This document shows, piece after piece, positions 1 to 8,022 of a stretch of DNA of 49,984 nucleotides. The notes under the pieces were generated by a model. That model was not told the DNA's origin and did not search any database. It saw only the letters and a program-made list of their open reading frames with translations. Location of the stretch: assembly GCA_050299175.1 (NCBI GenBank), contig JBNKVM010000006.1:1-49984 (forward strand), in the 5' to 3' direction. The stretch is from JAPHTQ01 sp050299175 (GTDB lineage Bacteria; Pseudomonadota; Gammaproteobacteria; Thiohalomonadales; Thiohalomonadaceae). A program made the translations under genes and the position numbers. How positions within the stretch are numbered: the stretch's first letter is position 1; each line of letters opens with the position of its first letter.

Positions 1-312
1 GACAAGCACACCCACACCGAAATTGAAAACAGCAAAGACGAAAAAAAGTTTGAACGGCAGTTGGTAATTTTCGTTAATGATTTCCCAGGTGGGTTTGGGT
101 GGTGTCAATTCGCCATCAGCCGTGTGTTGCAGTACCACAGCAGAGTATTTGATTGCGACGATATAAAGAATGAAATTAAACAGCGGCCCGCCGAAGAAAA
201 ATGCGGCAAGCATTAACCCTGCGGCCAGCAGTAAGGGATAGGGGTAGAGACCATAGAGGAAGAATTTCGGGATGCGGTTCCAGAAAGGGGTGATGGCAGT
301 GCCCTGGGTCAT
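1..312 (-). CDS. Membrane protein, partial (3' end outside window)
   Basis: An open frame runs on the minus strand from an ATG at 312 to the window edge with no stop, giving the first 104 residues. It starts MTQGTAITPFWNRIPKFFLY. There is one long hydrophobic stretch (about residues 24-58, containing LLLAAGLMLAAFFFGGPLF), a short polar part with Pro-rich TPPKPTW, then a second hydrophobic stretch (FKLFFVFAVFNFGVGVLV). It is therefore an inner-membrane protein with at least two membrane segments. I do not recognise the family and assign no function. It is not needed for the genes that follow, which are separated from it by a terminator hairpin at 415-441. Confidence 0.6.
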   Translation of the reverse strand, partial: MTQGTAITPFWNRIPKFFLYGLYPYPLLLAAGLMLAAFFFGGPLFNFILYIVAIKYSAVVLQHTADGELTPPKPTWEIINENYQLPFKLFFVFAVFNFGVGVLV

Positions 313-414
313 ACACGGATATCCTTTCTGTGTTCTGGAACGGAAGGTTCAGGCTAATTTATGTCATTAGAGAAATCAATTTAAGGGGGAGTTCTGTTTT
401 TCCTTCAGGAAAAA

Positions 415-441
415 GAAAGGGCAGCTTACGCTGCCCTTTTT
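415..441. terminator. Bidirectional rho-independent terminator
   Basis: A perfect 7-bp stem GGGCAGC (419-425) / GCTGCCC (430-436) with a TTAC loop is followed by a T run on the plus strand and by TTTCTTTT on the minus strand. It lies just after the stop of the small minus-strand gene at 460-666 and probably ends that transcript. Confidence 0.8.
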
Positions 442-459
442 ATTCGTTTACCTGCTCGC

Positions 460-666
460 TCAGGCGTAGGTGTCGACGCCACCGCTTTGTTGCTGGCTGT
501 TATTGTCAGTGCGCGGTTGCGGCTGTTCGTTGCTACCCTCTTTCGCGTCTTCGACCGGGTTCTCTGTCTCGGCAGCGTTACGTGACTCGCTCTTCAGCTG
601 TTGCTGGGTCTGAGGGTAGAGCGGCGAAAGGCCGGACTGTGCGATAGATTGATTGTTTACGTCCAT
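460..666 (-). CDS. Small Gln/Asn/Ser-rich hypothetical protein
   Basis: A 68-residue protein, MDVNNQSIAQSG to the C-terminal GGVDTYA. It has no hydrophobic segment, no cysteine and a strong bias for Q, N, S, E and P, so it is probably unstructured and cytosolic. The reading is supported by GGGAGA about 6 nt before the ATG and by a terminator right after the stop. It lies 129 nt downstream of mutM on the same strand and could be a separate small transcript. I do not recognise a family and assign no function. Confidence 0.6.
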   Translation of the reverse strand: MDVNNQSIAQSGLSPLYPQTQQQLKSESRNAAETENPVEDAKEGSNEQPQPRTDNNSQQQSGGVDTYA

Positions 667-795
667 ATCATTTCTCCCAATTCGGAGACTGCTAGCTATT
701 AAATTCTAGCAGAAAAGTGCGTTTTCAATGCAATCGCGCTGCAGGTATTGGTGGGGTGAGTGTTTTCAATGGGTATACCGTAAGTGAGTACACAC

Positions 796-1611
796 CTATT
801 TCTGGCAATGGGGGCAGTAGTAGCTGGCTCGTTGCCCCAGGACGACCTGTTTTACCGCGCTGCCGCAGCCTGGGCAGGCTTCGCCCTCGCGGCCGTAAAC
901 CTTGAGTTGCTGGGCAAAATAACCGGGCTTGCCATCGCCGCCAACAAAGTCGCGCAGGGTGGTACCACCTTGTTTGATCGCCTCGGTCAGCACCTGTTTG
1001 ATCGCTGCGACCAGGCGTTCCAGTCGCTCACGACTGACTTTACCAGCGGCGGTTTTCGGATTGATGCACGCCAGATAGAGCGACTCGCTGGCGTAGATGT
1101 TGCCGACACCGACGACGATTTTGCCATCCATGATGAACTGTTTGATGCTGGCCTTGCGACCGCGCGAGCGCTGGTAGAGGTAATCAGCGCTGAAGTCATC
1201 GTCCAACGGTTCCGGACCGAGAGTGCGCAACAGTTCGTGTGTGTCAGGATCTCCGGGTGTCCAGAGTACTGCACCGAAGCGGCGTGGGTCGGTCAAGCGC
1301 AGTGCCTTGCCATTATCGAAAATCAGATCGAAGTGATCGTGTTTACCCGCTGCGCTATCGGCTTTAATGATGCGCAGGCTACCGGACATGCCCAGATGGA
1401 GGATCAGGGTGCCGTGGTTAAAGGTGAGCAGCAGGTATTTGGCGCGTCGCGCCACCTTTTCGATTTTGTGGCCACTGAGTTTCTGTTTCAGTCCACGCGG
1501 TATCGGCCAGCGCAGTTTGCTCTGGCGTACGATGACATCGGTAACCACACGGTTTTTGGTATGCGGTTCGATACCGCGACGGGTGGTTTCAACTTCAGGT
1601 AATTCAGGCAC
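796..1611 (-). CDS. mutM: Formamidopyrimidine-DNA glycosylase (Fpg/MutM)
   Basis: A bifunctional base-excision repair enzyme that removes 8-oxoguanine and formamidopyrimidines and then cleaves the abasic strand. The 271-residue length is normal. The mature N-terminus PELPEVET carries the catalytic Pro and Glu right after the initiator. The central HLGMSG segment is present, and the C-terminal zinc finger is seen as CPGCG...YYCPHCQK at the very end. The start is GTG at 1609-1611, which is fixed by the need for Pro at position 2. The ribosome binding site is weak (GGTAA). A 10-bp palindrome, GTAACGTTAC, touches the start at 1612-1621. The gene lies 29 nt upstream of the DUF4340 stop, so mutM may be the last gene of the ABC operon transcript. 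Confidence 0.97.
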   Translation of the reverse strand: MPELPEVETTRRGIEPHTKNRVVTDVIVRQSKLRWPIPRGLKQKLSGHKIEKVARRAKYLLLTFNHGTLILHLGMSGSLRIIKADSAAGKHDHFDLIFDNGKALRLTDPRRFGAVLWTPGDPDTHELLRTLGPEPLDDDFSADYLYQRSRGRKASIKQFIMDGKIVVGVGNIYASESLYLACINPKTAAGKVSRERLERLVAAIKQVLTEAIKQGGTTLRDFVGGDGKPGYFAQQLKVYGREGEACPGCGSAVKQVVLGQRASYYCPHCQK

Positions 1612-1640
1612 GTAACGTTACCGGTATGTGGAGGCTATCG

Positions 1641-2522
1641 TTATTCGGTTTTTTCATTGGCAGGTTTGTCTGCAGTGTCGTGATTCGGCAGGGTCAACAG
1701 TTTGTCTGACAGCTCTGCCGGGAAGTGGTATTCGATTCCCAATTCAGGACGAGCCAGTACCAGATCCGGTGTGAGTGCAGTGAGCAAAAATTGCAGCGGT
1801 TTATCGGTGTCTTTGAACTGGAGAGTAATCTTGTCACCCTTGCTGCCGTCGTAGGCTTTGACCGAGGTGGCGGCAGCAAACTTCCAGGCATCGAGCAGTG
1901 TGGTGATTTCATCGGCGCTATCGAGTTCCTGCTTCGGCTCAACCTGCCAGCGATTTTCCTGCCATGCTAGTTTCAGTTTTGGTAATTCGAGTGCGGCAAT
2001 GTTACTTCCCGCTGGCAACGGTTTCATGCTGACGAAGGTGGGCCAGGCGCTGATCATAAAGTAGTAAAGATTATCGGTGATCAGGTGAACCTGATTATCA
2101 AGTAACACATAGCGGCGTTGATCCAGTGGTGTGGCACTGCCGAAAGCGATCTTTATATTGTTGTTGAGAGTGAGTTCCGCCTGCGGTTTGTCGAGTTTGT
2201 AGTTAGCAAGTCTGGCCGGATCGGCGGCGAAACGATTAAGACTTTTGCTCTCGGTAATACGCAGTAGGGAATCGATGCGAAATTCACTGGCGGCGATCTG
2301 AATCGGCTGCAGTAGTTGCCACTGATCGTCATCGCCTTTGGCCAGTTCCACCGTCTCCTGATCGGGACGTTGGATCAGGATATGGTTTACCTCATCACGC
2401 TTGAGTGAAAGCAGCAGCGGTGCTTCGGCAGGTTTCTGGATGCCCGGTTCGTAAACCGTGAGCAGCACCAGAATGCCGATGAGCAGCAATAACGAAAGAT
2501 TGATCAGGGTGCCTTTTTTCAT
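1641..2522 (-). CDS. DUF4340 domain-containing membrane-anchored protein
   Basis: A 293-residue protein. It starts MKKGTLINLSLLLLIG, with one N-terminal membrane segment (residues 6-22) and then a long soluble part rich in beta-strand-like repeats of charged and hydrophobic residues. This is the shape of DUF4340 proteins, which usually follow gldG-type genes. The start is ATG at 2522, with AAAGG six bases upstream. A TTG at 2528 would overlap the previous stop and is less likely. The gene is the last of a four-gene operon with the ATPase, permease and GldG-like protein. It probably sits on the periplasmic face as a partner of the GldG-like subunit. Its molecular role is unknown. Confidence 0.85.
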   Translation of the reverse strand: MKKGTLINLSLLLLIGILVLLTVYEPGIQKPAEAPLLLSLKRDEVNHILIQRPDQETVELAKGDDDQWQLLQPIQIAASEFRIDSLLRITESKSLNRFAADPARLANYKLDKPQAELTLNNNIKIAFGSATPLDQRRYVLLDNQVHLITDNLYYFMISAWPTFVSMKPLPAGSNIAALELPKLKLAWQENRWQVEPKQELDSADEITTLLDAWKFAAATSVKAYDGSKGDKITLQFKDTDKPLQFLLTALTPDLVLARPELGIEYHFPAELSDKLLTLPNHDTADKPANEKTE

Positions 2523-2524
2523 GA

Positions 2525-3883
2525 TCAACCTTTACGACGTTTCCACCAGATAGCAAAGCCACTACCCAACAGCAGGCCGGGAATGATCAGCAGGAAGCCT
2601 GCACCGATCATCAGTGACAGCATCGGCGTGATCTCCAGCTTGGTATCCGGCGCAGCACGTGGCGGGATATTGATCATGCTGTCATCGTTGCTCAACCAGT
2701 TGAGCAGACGCGAACCGAGATCCTGATTGGCCCCATTGCCGAGGAAACTGTTGGCGAGGAAGTCGCCATCGCCGATCACCGCAACACGTTGCTGGTGTTT
2801 GTTGTCGCCTTCGCCCTGATCGCGGTTCAGCAACATGCCGATAGTCAGCGGTCCAGGGATATCCTTGTCCTGATCGAAAGAGACGCTACCCTGCATCGCT
2901 CCGGTCTCGGACCAGCTACGTCCAAGGCTACGCAGTAGCGGGGTGCTCTGCCATTTATCACTAACTATGTTGATGGCGTGTGCTTCCGGGAACAGGGTCA
3001 GGGTGGTGAGTTCCTCAGTCACCGGATGGCGTGGATACTCGGCGACGACAATGAAGGCAGCGTTCTTGATCCCCAACATCTGTCCAGTGGGATCGACCAG
3101 GGTGCCGGGGACAAAACCGATCCCCAGTTGTGTGGTCAGCGCTTGCAGGCCGTCTTCTTCGCCTGGGTCATTGAGCCAGAGCAGATTGCCGCCCTTTTCT
3201 ACATAGTCCTGGATCAGTTTGACCTCACCCTCCAGCAGTTTGGCCTGTGGGCTGGCGATCACCAGTACCGCGGTGTCATCCGGGATTTTGGGATCGGCGG
3301 TCAGGTTAAGGGCTTCCATCTTGAAGCCCTTGGCGACCATCTGTTTGCCCCACTCGCCCAGGTCATGATTGGCCTGACCATCGAAACGGCGCTCGCCATG
3401 ACCGTTGAGGAAGACGATCTTTCTTTCGCCGCTGCGCATCAGTCGCTGCATGGCATTGGTTAACGACTGTTCACCGATGCGTTGCAGGTTCTCGCCACGA
3501 CCGCTGTACTCGACCCGCAGTTCACCGTCGATAGTGATACCCAGTTCCCGCACCTTGTCCGGGTGCTGATCCGGATCGATGTAGTTCAACACGATATCCG
3601 GTTTGACCCGTTGATAGCGGCTGATCAGTTCACGGGTACGTTTGCGCAGGCCGGTGACATCGTCATCGCGGGTGAAGGAGGTGAGGGTCACCGGTCCATC
3701 GAGTTTTTCCAGCACTGCCACCGAGGCTTCAGAAAGAGTGTGACGTCCACTGGCGGTCAGGTCGGCCTGGAGATGGTAACGGGTGCTGAGCCAGGCAATA
3801 AGGCCGATTACGGTGAGGAACAGTACCACGAAGGTCCAGCTTTCGAGGCGCAGTTTGCGGTGGATATGTTTGCTGATCTGCAT
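2525..3883 (-). CDS. GldG-like ABC transport auxiliary protein
   Basis: A 452-residue protein with an N-terminal membrane segment (WTFVVLFLTVIGLIAWLS, about residues 14-31), a large extracytoplasmic domain and a C-terminal membrane segment ending in WWKRRKG. The segments DLTASGRHTLSE and VLEKLDGPVTLTSFTRDDD near the N-terminus and VFLNGHGERRFDG in the middle are typical of the GldG / uncharacterised ABC-type auxiliary family. The start was moved to ATG 3883, which has AAGGAGA upstream. The longer open frame only reads through the permease gene in another frame. It lies 10 nt after the permease stop and 2 nt before the DUF4340 start, so the four genes are surely cotranscribed. In Bacteroidetes the family takes part in gliding. 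In gammaproteobacteria its substrate is not known. Confidence 0.88.
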   Translation of the reverse strand: MQISKHIHRKLRLESWTFVVLFLTVIGLIAWLSTRYHLQADLTASGRHTLSEASVAVLEKLDGPVTLTSFTRDDDVTGLRKRTRELISRYQRVKPDIVLNYIDPDQHPDKVRELGITIDGELRVEYSGRGENLQRIGEQSLTNAMQRLMRSGERKIVFLNGHGERRFDGQANHDLGEWGKQMVAKGFKMEALNLTADPKIPDDTAVLVIASPQAKLLEGEVKLIQDYVEKGGNLLWLNDPGEEDGLQALTTQLGIGFVPGTLVDPTGQMLGIKNAAFIVVAEYPRHPVTEELTTLTLFPEAHAINIVSDKWQSTPLLRSLGRSWSETGAMQGSVSFDQDKDIPGPLTIGMLLNRDQGEGDNKHQQRVAVIGDGDFLANSFLGNGANQDLGSRLLNWLSNDDSMINIPPRAAPDTKLEITPMLSLMIGAGFLLIIPGLLLGSGFAIWWKRRKG

Positions 3884-3893
3884 CGTCGTCTCC

Positions 3894-4637
3894 TTACAAC
3901 CGTTCCGCGTCGAGGCGGCGAATACTGAGTGTGAGGAAAGCACCGATGAACAGCAGGTAGTAGATGACGTCGCTGCTATCGAACAGGCCCTTGAGCAGCG
4001 CCGTGTAGTGGCTCTGCAACGAGAGGTAGGTGAGCACCGAACCTTCGCCCATGCTCTGGCCGGTCCAGTTGATGATCCAGAGCAGTAGCAACAGGCCAAA
4101 GGTACTGATCGCCGCCACCGTCGGTTGCGCGGTGAGGGTCGACATAAACAGCCCGGCGGCGGCGAAGGCGGCCAGCATCAGGCCGATACCGAGCAGGTTG
4201 GAGGCGAGCAGGCCAAAGTCGAGGGTGCCGAGGCTGAGCAGTGACAGCGGCATCAGGGTGAGTAGTCCCAGCATGATGCCGAGGAAACCGAGCAGGCCGA
4301 GATACTTGCCGAGCACGATCTCGGTCATCGACAACGGCGCAGAGAAGAGTAGCGGCAGGGTGCGAGCGCGGCGCTCTTCGCTGACGCTGCGCATGGTCAG
4401 CAGCGGGATCACCAGCAGCAGGATAATAGTGGCGTTGGAGAACATCGGTGCGACGATCACCTCGGTGGCACCGGGTGGACTCTCCATCATCGCGATCTGC
4501 GACTGGTAGGAGACATAGACATCGAGTTGGCCGAGAAACATAAAAGCGAGGATGATCTGCACCACGGCGAGGATCGACCAGGCCAACGGCGAGAGGAACA
4601 GGCTGCGTAGTTCGCGTGCGGCGATGGTGGCGATCAT
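3894..4637 (-). CDS. ABC transporter permease, ABC-2 / GldF-like
   Basis: A 247-residue integral membrane protein with about six hydrophobic segments. The first is WSILAVVQIILAFMFLGQL, and a later one is FLGIMLGLLTLMPLSLLSLG. The cytoplasmic loop RSVSEERRARTLPLLFSAPLS, between the second and third segments, is the conserved ABC-2 feature that contacts the ATPase (few ABC-2 subfamilies keep it this well). The ATG at 4637 overlaps the ATPase stop by four bases (ATGA), showing translational coupling. It forms the channel part of the exporter encoded by this operon. Confidence 0.9.
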   Translation of the reverse strand: MIATIAARELRSLFLSPLAWSILAVVQIILAFMFLGQLDVYVSYQSQIAMMESPPGATEVIVAPMFSNATIILLLVIPLLTMRSVSEERRARTLPLLFSAPLSMTEIVLGKYLGLLGFLGIMLGLLTLMPLSLLSLGTLDFGLLASNLLGIGLMLAAFAAAGLFMSTLTAQPTVAAISTFGLLLLLWIINWTGQSMGEGSVLTYLSLQSHYTALLKGLFDSSDVIYYLLFIGAFLTLSIRRLDAERL

Positions 4638-5584
4638 GCGGCGTCCTCCTCGGTTTCATTCTCCTCGGTGGTGATGTTGACGAAGACGTCCTCCAGTGAG
4701 AGCCGTTCGGGTGTCAATTCATAGAGCCCCCAACCCTCATTCACTGCCTTCTCTGCCAGCACCTCAGCGGGACTGGTGTCGGGGGGGTGGCTGATCCGCA
4801 CTCTGCCATCTTCCAGTGCGGTGACGGCCACCACGCCGTTTATCTGCTGTAGCACGGCAGCATCCGGAGCATGGCGCAGTCCCAGCAGCAGACTGGAGCT
4901 CTGCATTCGTTGGCTCAGGCCGTCGATGGTGTCGTTCAACACCAGCTGTCCTTTATTGATGATCTGCACCCGGTCGCAGGTAGCCTGCACCTCGGGGAGG
5001 ATATGGGTAGAGAGAATGACGCTGTGCTCGCCGCCCAGTTCGCGGATCAGCTTGCGGATTTCGCGGATCTGGATCGGGTCGAGACCGACGGTCGGCTCAT
5101 CGAGGATCACCACCTCTGGCGAATGGATGATCGCCTGGGCGATGCCGACCCGCTGCTGGTAACCCTTGGAAAGATTGTTGATCAGACGCTTGCCCACTTC
5201 AGTGAGGCCGCAGCGCTGTTTGGCGTAATCGACCGCAGCGGGTTGTTTGTCTCGCGGGATGCGGTTGAGCCGGGCGCAGAATTGCAGGAATTCGTCGACG
5301 CTCAGTTCACGGTAGAGCGGTGGCTGTTCCGGCAGGAAACCGAGGGCCTGTTTCGCCTCTTTCGGATTTTCCAGAATATCGATGCCGTTGATGCGAATGC
5401 TGCCGGTGGTTGGTGCGAGATTGCCGGTAAGCATCTGCATGGTGGTCGATTTGCCAGCGCCGTTGGGGCCGAGGAAGCCGAGTACTTCGCCACGGCGGAC
5501 CTCGAAGCTGACATCGTTGACCGCCAGATTGTCGCCGTAGCGACGCGATAAGTGTTCAACCTGAATAAGACTGTTGTTTTCCAT
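4634..5584 (-). CDS. ABC transporter ATP-binding protein, GldA-like
   Basis: A 316-residue ATPase. Walker A is GPNGAGKST near residue 39. The signature is seen as LSKGYQQRVGIAQA, Walker B as VVILDEPTVGLDP, and the switch His in STHILPEV. About 90 residues follow the nucleotide-binding domain, as in DrrA/GldA-type exporters. The start is ATG 5584, with GAGGGTG in front. An upstream ATG at 5602 would begin inside the end of a dispersed repeat (5594-5733) and lacks a good ribosome site. It is the first gene of the operon with the permease, GldG-like and DUF4340 genes. The promoter must lie in or beyond that repeat. Confidence 0.93.
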   Translation of the reverse strand: MENNSLIQVEHLSRRYGDNLAVNDVSFEVRRGEVLGFLGPNGAGKSTTMQMLTGNLAPTTGSIRINGIDILENPKEAKQALGFLPEQPPLYRELSVDEFLQFCARLNRIPRDKQPAAVDYAKQRCGLTEVGKRLINNLSKGYQQRVGIAQAIIHSPEVVILDEPTVGLDPIQIREIRKLIRELGGEHSVILSTHILPEVQATCDRVQIINKGQLVLNDTIDGLSQRMQSSSLLLGLRHAPDAAVLQQINGVVAVTALEDGRVRISHPPDTSPAEVLAEKAVNEGWGLYELTPERLSLEDVFVNITTEENETEEDAA

Positions 5585-5593
5585 GTCACCCTC

Positions 5594-5733
5594 AGAAGCC
5601 ATCTCAAAATTGCTGCGCTTGCCGATACGGTGTTAAAAATGGACTCAAAATGCTCATTGACTACGTGTCAACTCCGCTTTTTCGTCCATTTTTGCCTTGT
5701 CTCGCCTGCACTCGCGTGTTTGAGATAGCTTCT
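5594..5733. repeat. Dispersed intergenic repeat, copy 1 (140 bp)
   Basis: The ends are near-perfect 15-bp inverted repeats, AGAAGCCATCTCAAA and TTTGAGATAGCTTCT. The inside shares the core AATGCTCATT(T/G)ACT...AACT(G/C)CG and the GTCCATTTTTG box with copy 4. Compared with copy 4 it lacks a 28-bp internal block, and the missing block is bounded by short GCACC-like direct repeats. This is the only copy in the window that lies between divergent genes (ABC operon and hydantoinase), so it may affect both promoters. Confidence 0.85.
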
Positions 5734-5878
5734 GCTTACATGAGAGCAGGCACCAAAGCATGTCGCCGTTAAGTTCGGTATCATACCGCGCTCAACATGG
5801 GCATGAAATGTCGTGTTTGAAGGGTTGTTGTGATGAAAGTTCCATCAAACGGAATTTTCGTATCTCATGGGGAAACTG

Positions 5879-7843
5879 ATGCTGTTAGGGGTAGACACCG
5901 GAGGCACCTTTACCGATTTCGTCCTTTATGACGGCGAGCGGTTGCGCGTGCATAAGGTGCTCTCTACTCCCGATGCGCCGGAGCGGGCGATCCTGCAGGG
6001 TGTGCAGGAGCTGGGAATCGCCGGTTCACTGCTGCAACAGTTACGGATGGTGCACGGCTCTACCGTGGCGACCAATGCGGCGCTGGAAGGCAAGGGCGTG
6101 CGCACCGTCTTCATTACCAACCATGGCCTCGGCGATATGCTTACCATCGGTCGGCAGGCGCGGGCCGAGCTCTATAACCTGCAACCGCAGGCTATCGAAC
6201 CTCCTGTCGCCGCTGAATTGTGTCTTGAAACCGGCGGTCGTCTCGGTGCTGACGGCGGTGTGGTCGAGCCGCTGAGCGATGACGATCTCGCTGAACTGCG
6301 TCAACGGATCATTGAACTCAAGCCACGGGCAGTGGCGATTAACCTGCTCTTCTCCTTTCTCGACGATCGTTTTGAAAAGGCCATTGAGGCGATCGTCCCC
6401 GAAGGGATCTTCGTCTCCCGATCATCCGAGGTGTTGCCCGAATATCGCGAATACGAACGGGGCATCGCCACCTGGCTTAACGCCTGGGTCGGGCCACTGG
6501 TGGAGGGTTACCTGGCGCGGCTGGAGACTGGCCTGCCCGGCGCATCGATTTCGGTGATGCAGAGTTCCGGCAACACCATTGCCGCCAGTTTGGCAGGAAA
6601 ACAGGCGGTGCAGATGCTGCTCTCCGGTCCGGCAGGCGGGCTCGCTGCGGCGCGTCGGGTCGGGCAACTGGCCGGACGCGAACAACTGCTGACCTTCGAT
6701 ATGGGCGGCACCTCGACCGACGTGGCGCTGATCGACGGCGAACTGCAACTGACCAGCGAAGGCGTAATCGGTCGTTACCCGGTCTCCGTGCCGATGGTCG
6801 ATATGCACACCATCGGCGCGGGCGGCGGTTCCATCGCCCGGGTCGATGCAGGTGGTTTGTTGCAGGTGGGACCGGAATCCGCCGGCGCAGCACCGGGGCC
6901 AGCCTGTTACGGCAAAGGCGGTCATGAGGCGACGGTGACCGACGCCAATTTGGTACTGGGCCGCCTGCGCCCGGACGCCTTTCTCGGCGGCGGCATGCGC
7001 CTGGATGTCAAAGCCGCAGAACAAGCCGTAGGCGCTATCGCAGACAGGCTCGATATCGGCCTGCATGAAGCGGCGGCGGGGATCATCCGCATCGCCAATG
7101 AACATATGGCCCGTGCCCTGCGGGTGATCTCGGTGCAGCGCGGTACCGATCCGCGGCCGATGACCCTGGTCTCCTTCGGCGGTGCGGGAGGATTGCACGT
7201 CTGCGCCCTGGCCGAGGCGCTAGGGATGCAGCAGGCGATGGTGCCAATACACGGCGGCGTACTTTCGGCACTGGGGATGCTGACCGCGCCGCGGGGAAGA
7301 CAGTTGTCGCGTACCCATCGGCAGTTATTGGCGAAGACCGAAGCGGATGAGATTGAATCGCTGTTTGCTGAACTGCGACATGAGGGCGAGCAGTCGCTGA
7401 GACAGGAGTTGCCCGAAGGCGAGATCGCGGTACGTGCCTCACTCGATCTGCGTTACCAGGGACAGTCCTATACCCTCAATGTGCCGTGGCAATCGGATCG
7501 CGATGCAAGTGCCGAGGCATTCCATCAACTACATCAGGAGCGCTACGGCCACCGTCTCGATCTGCCGGTCGAGTTGGTTAATCTGCGCCTGCAATTACAG
7601 GGGCCGACACCGCAACTACCGATTAGCGCCGATGCTGATTCAACGCTCGAAGCCTATGCGGGCCTGGCGGAAATTTACGGGGTTGAAGCTGAAGCAGAGG
7701 TGTGGAATCGGGCGGGATTACGTCAGGGTGACGAGATCAAAGGTCCTGCGTTGATCACCGAAACGGTGGCGACCACCTGGCTCGCACCGGGCTGGATCTG
7801 CCGAGTCGATGCGCATGGAAATCTCCTGCTGGAAAAAATCTAG
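5879..7843 (+). CDS. Hydantoinase/oxoprolinase family protein, HyuA-type
   Basis: A 654-residue protein of the N-methylhydantoinase A / 5-oxoprolinase alpha family. These enzymes open cyclic amide rings (hydantoins, 5-oxoproline) with ATP. The N-terminal phosphate-binding motif GVDTGGTFTD is at residues 4-13. The second ATPase motif TFDMGGTSTDVALI and the loops GAGGGSIARVD and GPACYGKGG follow in the usual order. The start is placed at ATG 5879 because GGGGA lies just upstream. The in-frame ATG at 5867 has no such site and would add four residues. The usual partner (HyuB) is not adjacent, so the real substrate is uncertain. It could act with a distant HyuB or have another role. Confidence 0.9.
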   Translation: MLLGVDTGGTFTDFVLYDGERLRVHKVLSTPDAPERAILQGVQELGIAGSLLQQLRMVHGSTVATNAALEGKGVRTVFITNHGLGDMLTIGRQARAELYNLQPQAIEPPVAAELCLETGGRLGADGGVVEPLSDDDLAELRQRIIELKPRAVAINLLFSFLDDRFEKAIEAIVPEGIFVSRSSEVLPEYREYERGIATWLNAWVGPLVEGYLARLETGLPGASISVMQSSGNTIAASLAGKQAVQMLLSGPAGGLAAARRVGQLAGREQLLTFDMGGTSTDVALIDGELQLTSEGVIGRYPVSVPMVDMHTIGAGGGSIARVDAGGLLQVGPESAGAAPGPACYGKGGHEATVTDANLVLGRLRPDAFLGGGMRLDVKAAEQAVGAIADRLDIGLHEAAAGIIRIANEHMARALRVISVQRGTDPRPMTLVSFGGAGGLHVCALAEALGMQQAMVPIHGGVLSALGMLTAPRGRQLSRTHRQLLAKTEADEIESLFAELRHEGEQSLRQELPEGEIAVRASLDLRYQGQSYTLNVPWQSDRDASAEAFHQLHQERYGHRLDLPVELVNLRLQLQGPTPQLPISADADSTLEAYAGLAEIYGVEAEAEVWNRAGLRQGDEIKGPALITETVATTWLAPGWICRVDAHGNLLLEKI

Positions 7844-7854
7844 TCAGCTTCTCT

Positions 7855-8022
7855 AGAAGCCTCTCAAAATTTGGATTCGCGTACTGAGACAAGGTGCCCC
7901 GAAGGTAATGCCCTTGGGTGCGCAGGGTCTTCGAGGAGCGCAGTTTACCGGGTAGTAAATGAGCACCGGAGAAGGCACTGCAACACAGGATCAGGGCGCG
8001 AAGACTATTTTGAGTGGCTTCT
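7855..8022. repeat. Dispersed intergenic repeat, copy 2 (168 bp)
   Basis: The ends are inverted repeats, AGAAGCCTCTCAAAAT and TTTTGAGTGGCTTCT. In reverse orientation the interior contains GTGCTCATTTACT, GTAAACTGCGC and CACCCAAGGGCATTACCT, all shared with copies 3 and 4. It fills the gap between two convergent genes, and its right end overlaps two bases of the globin stop codon (8021-8023). Next to the left end, GCTTCT-CT-AGAAGC (7847-7860) puts a second, inverted copy of the end sequence against the element. Confidence 0.85.

Noticed and set aside
784..1602. Plus-strand frame of 272 residues opposite mutM
   Set aside because: The minus strand codes for Fpg with its full set of motifs. The plus-strand product resembles nothing.
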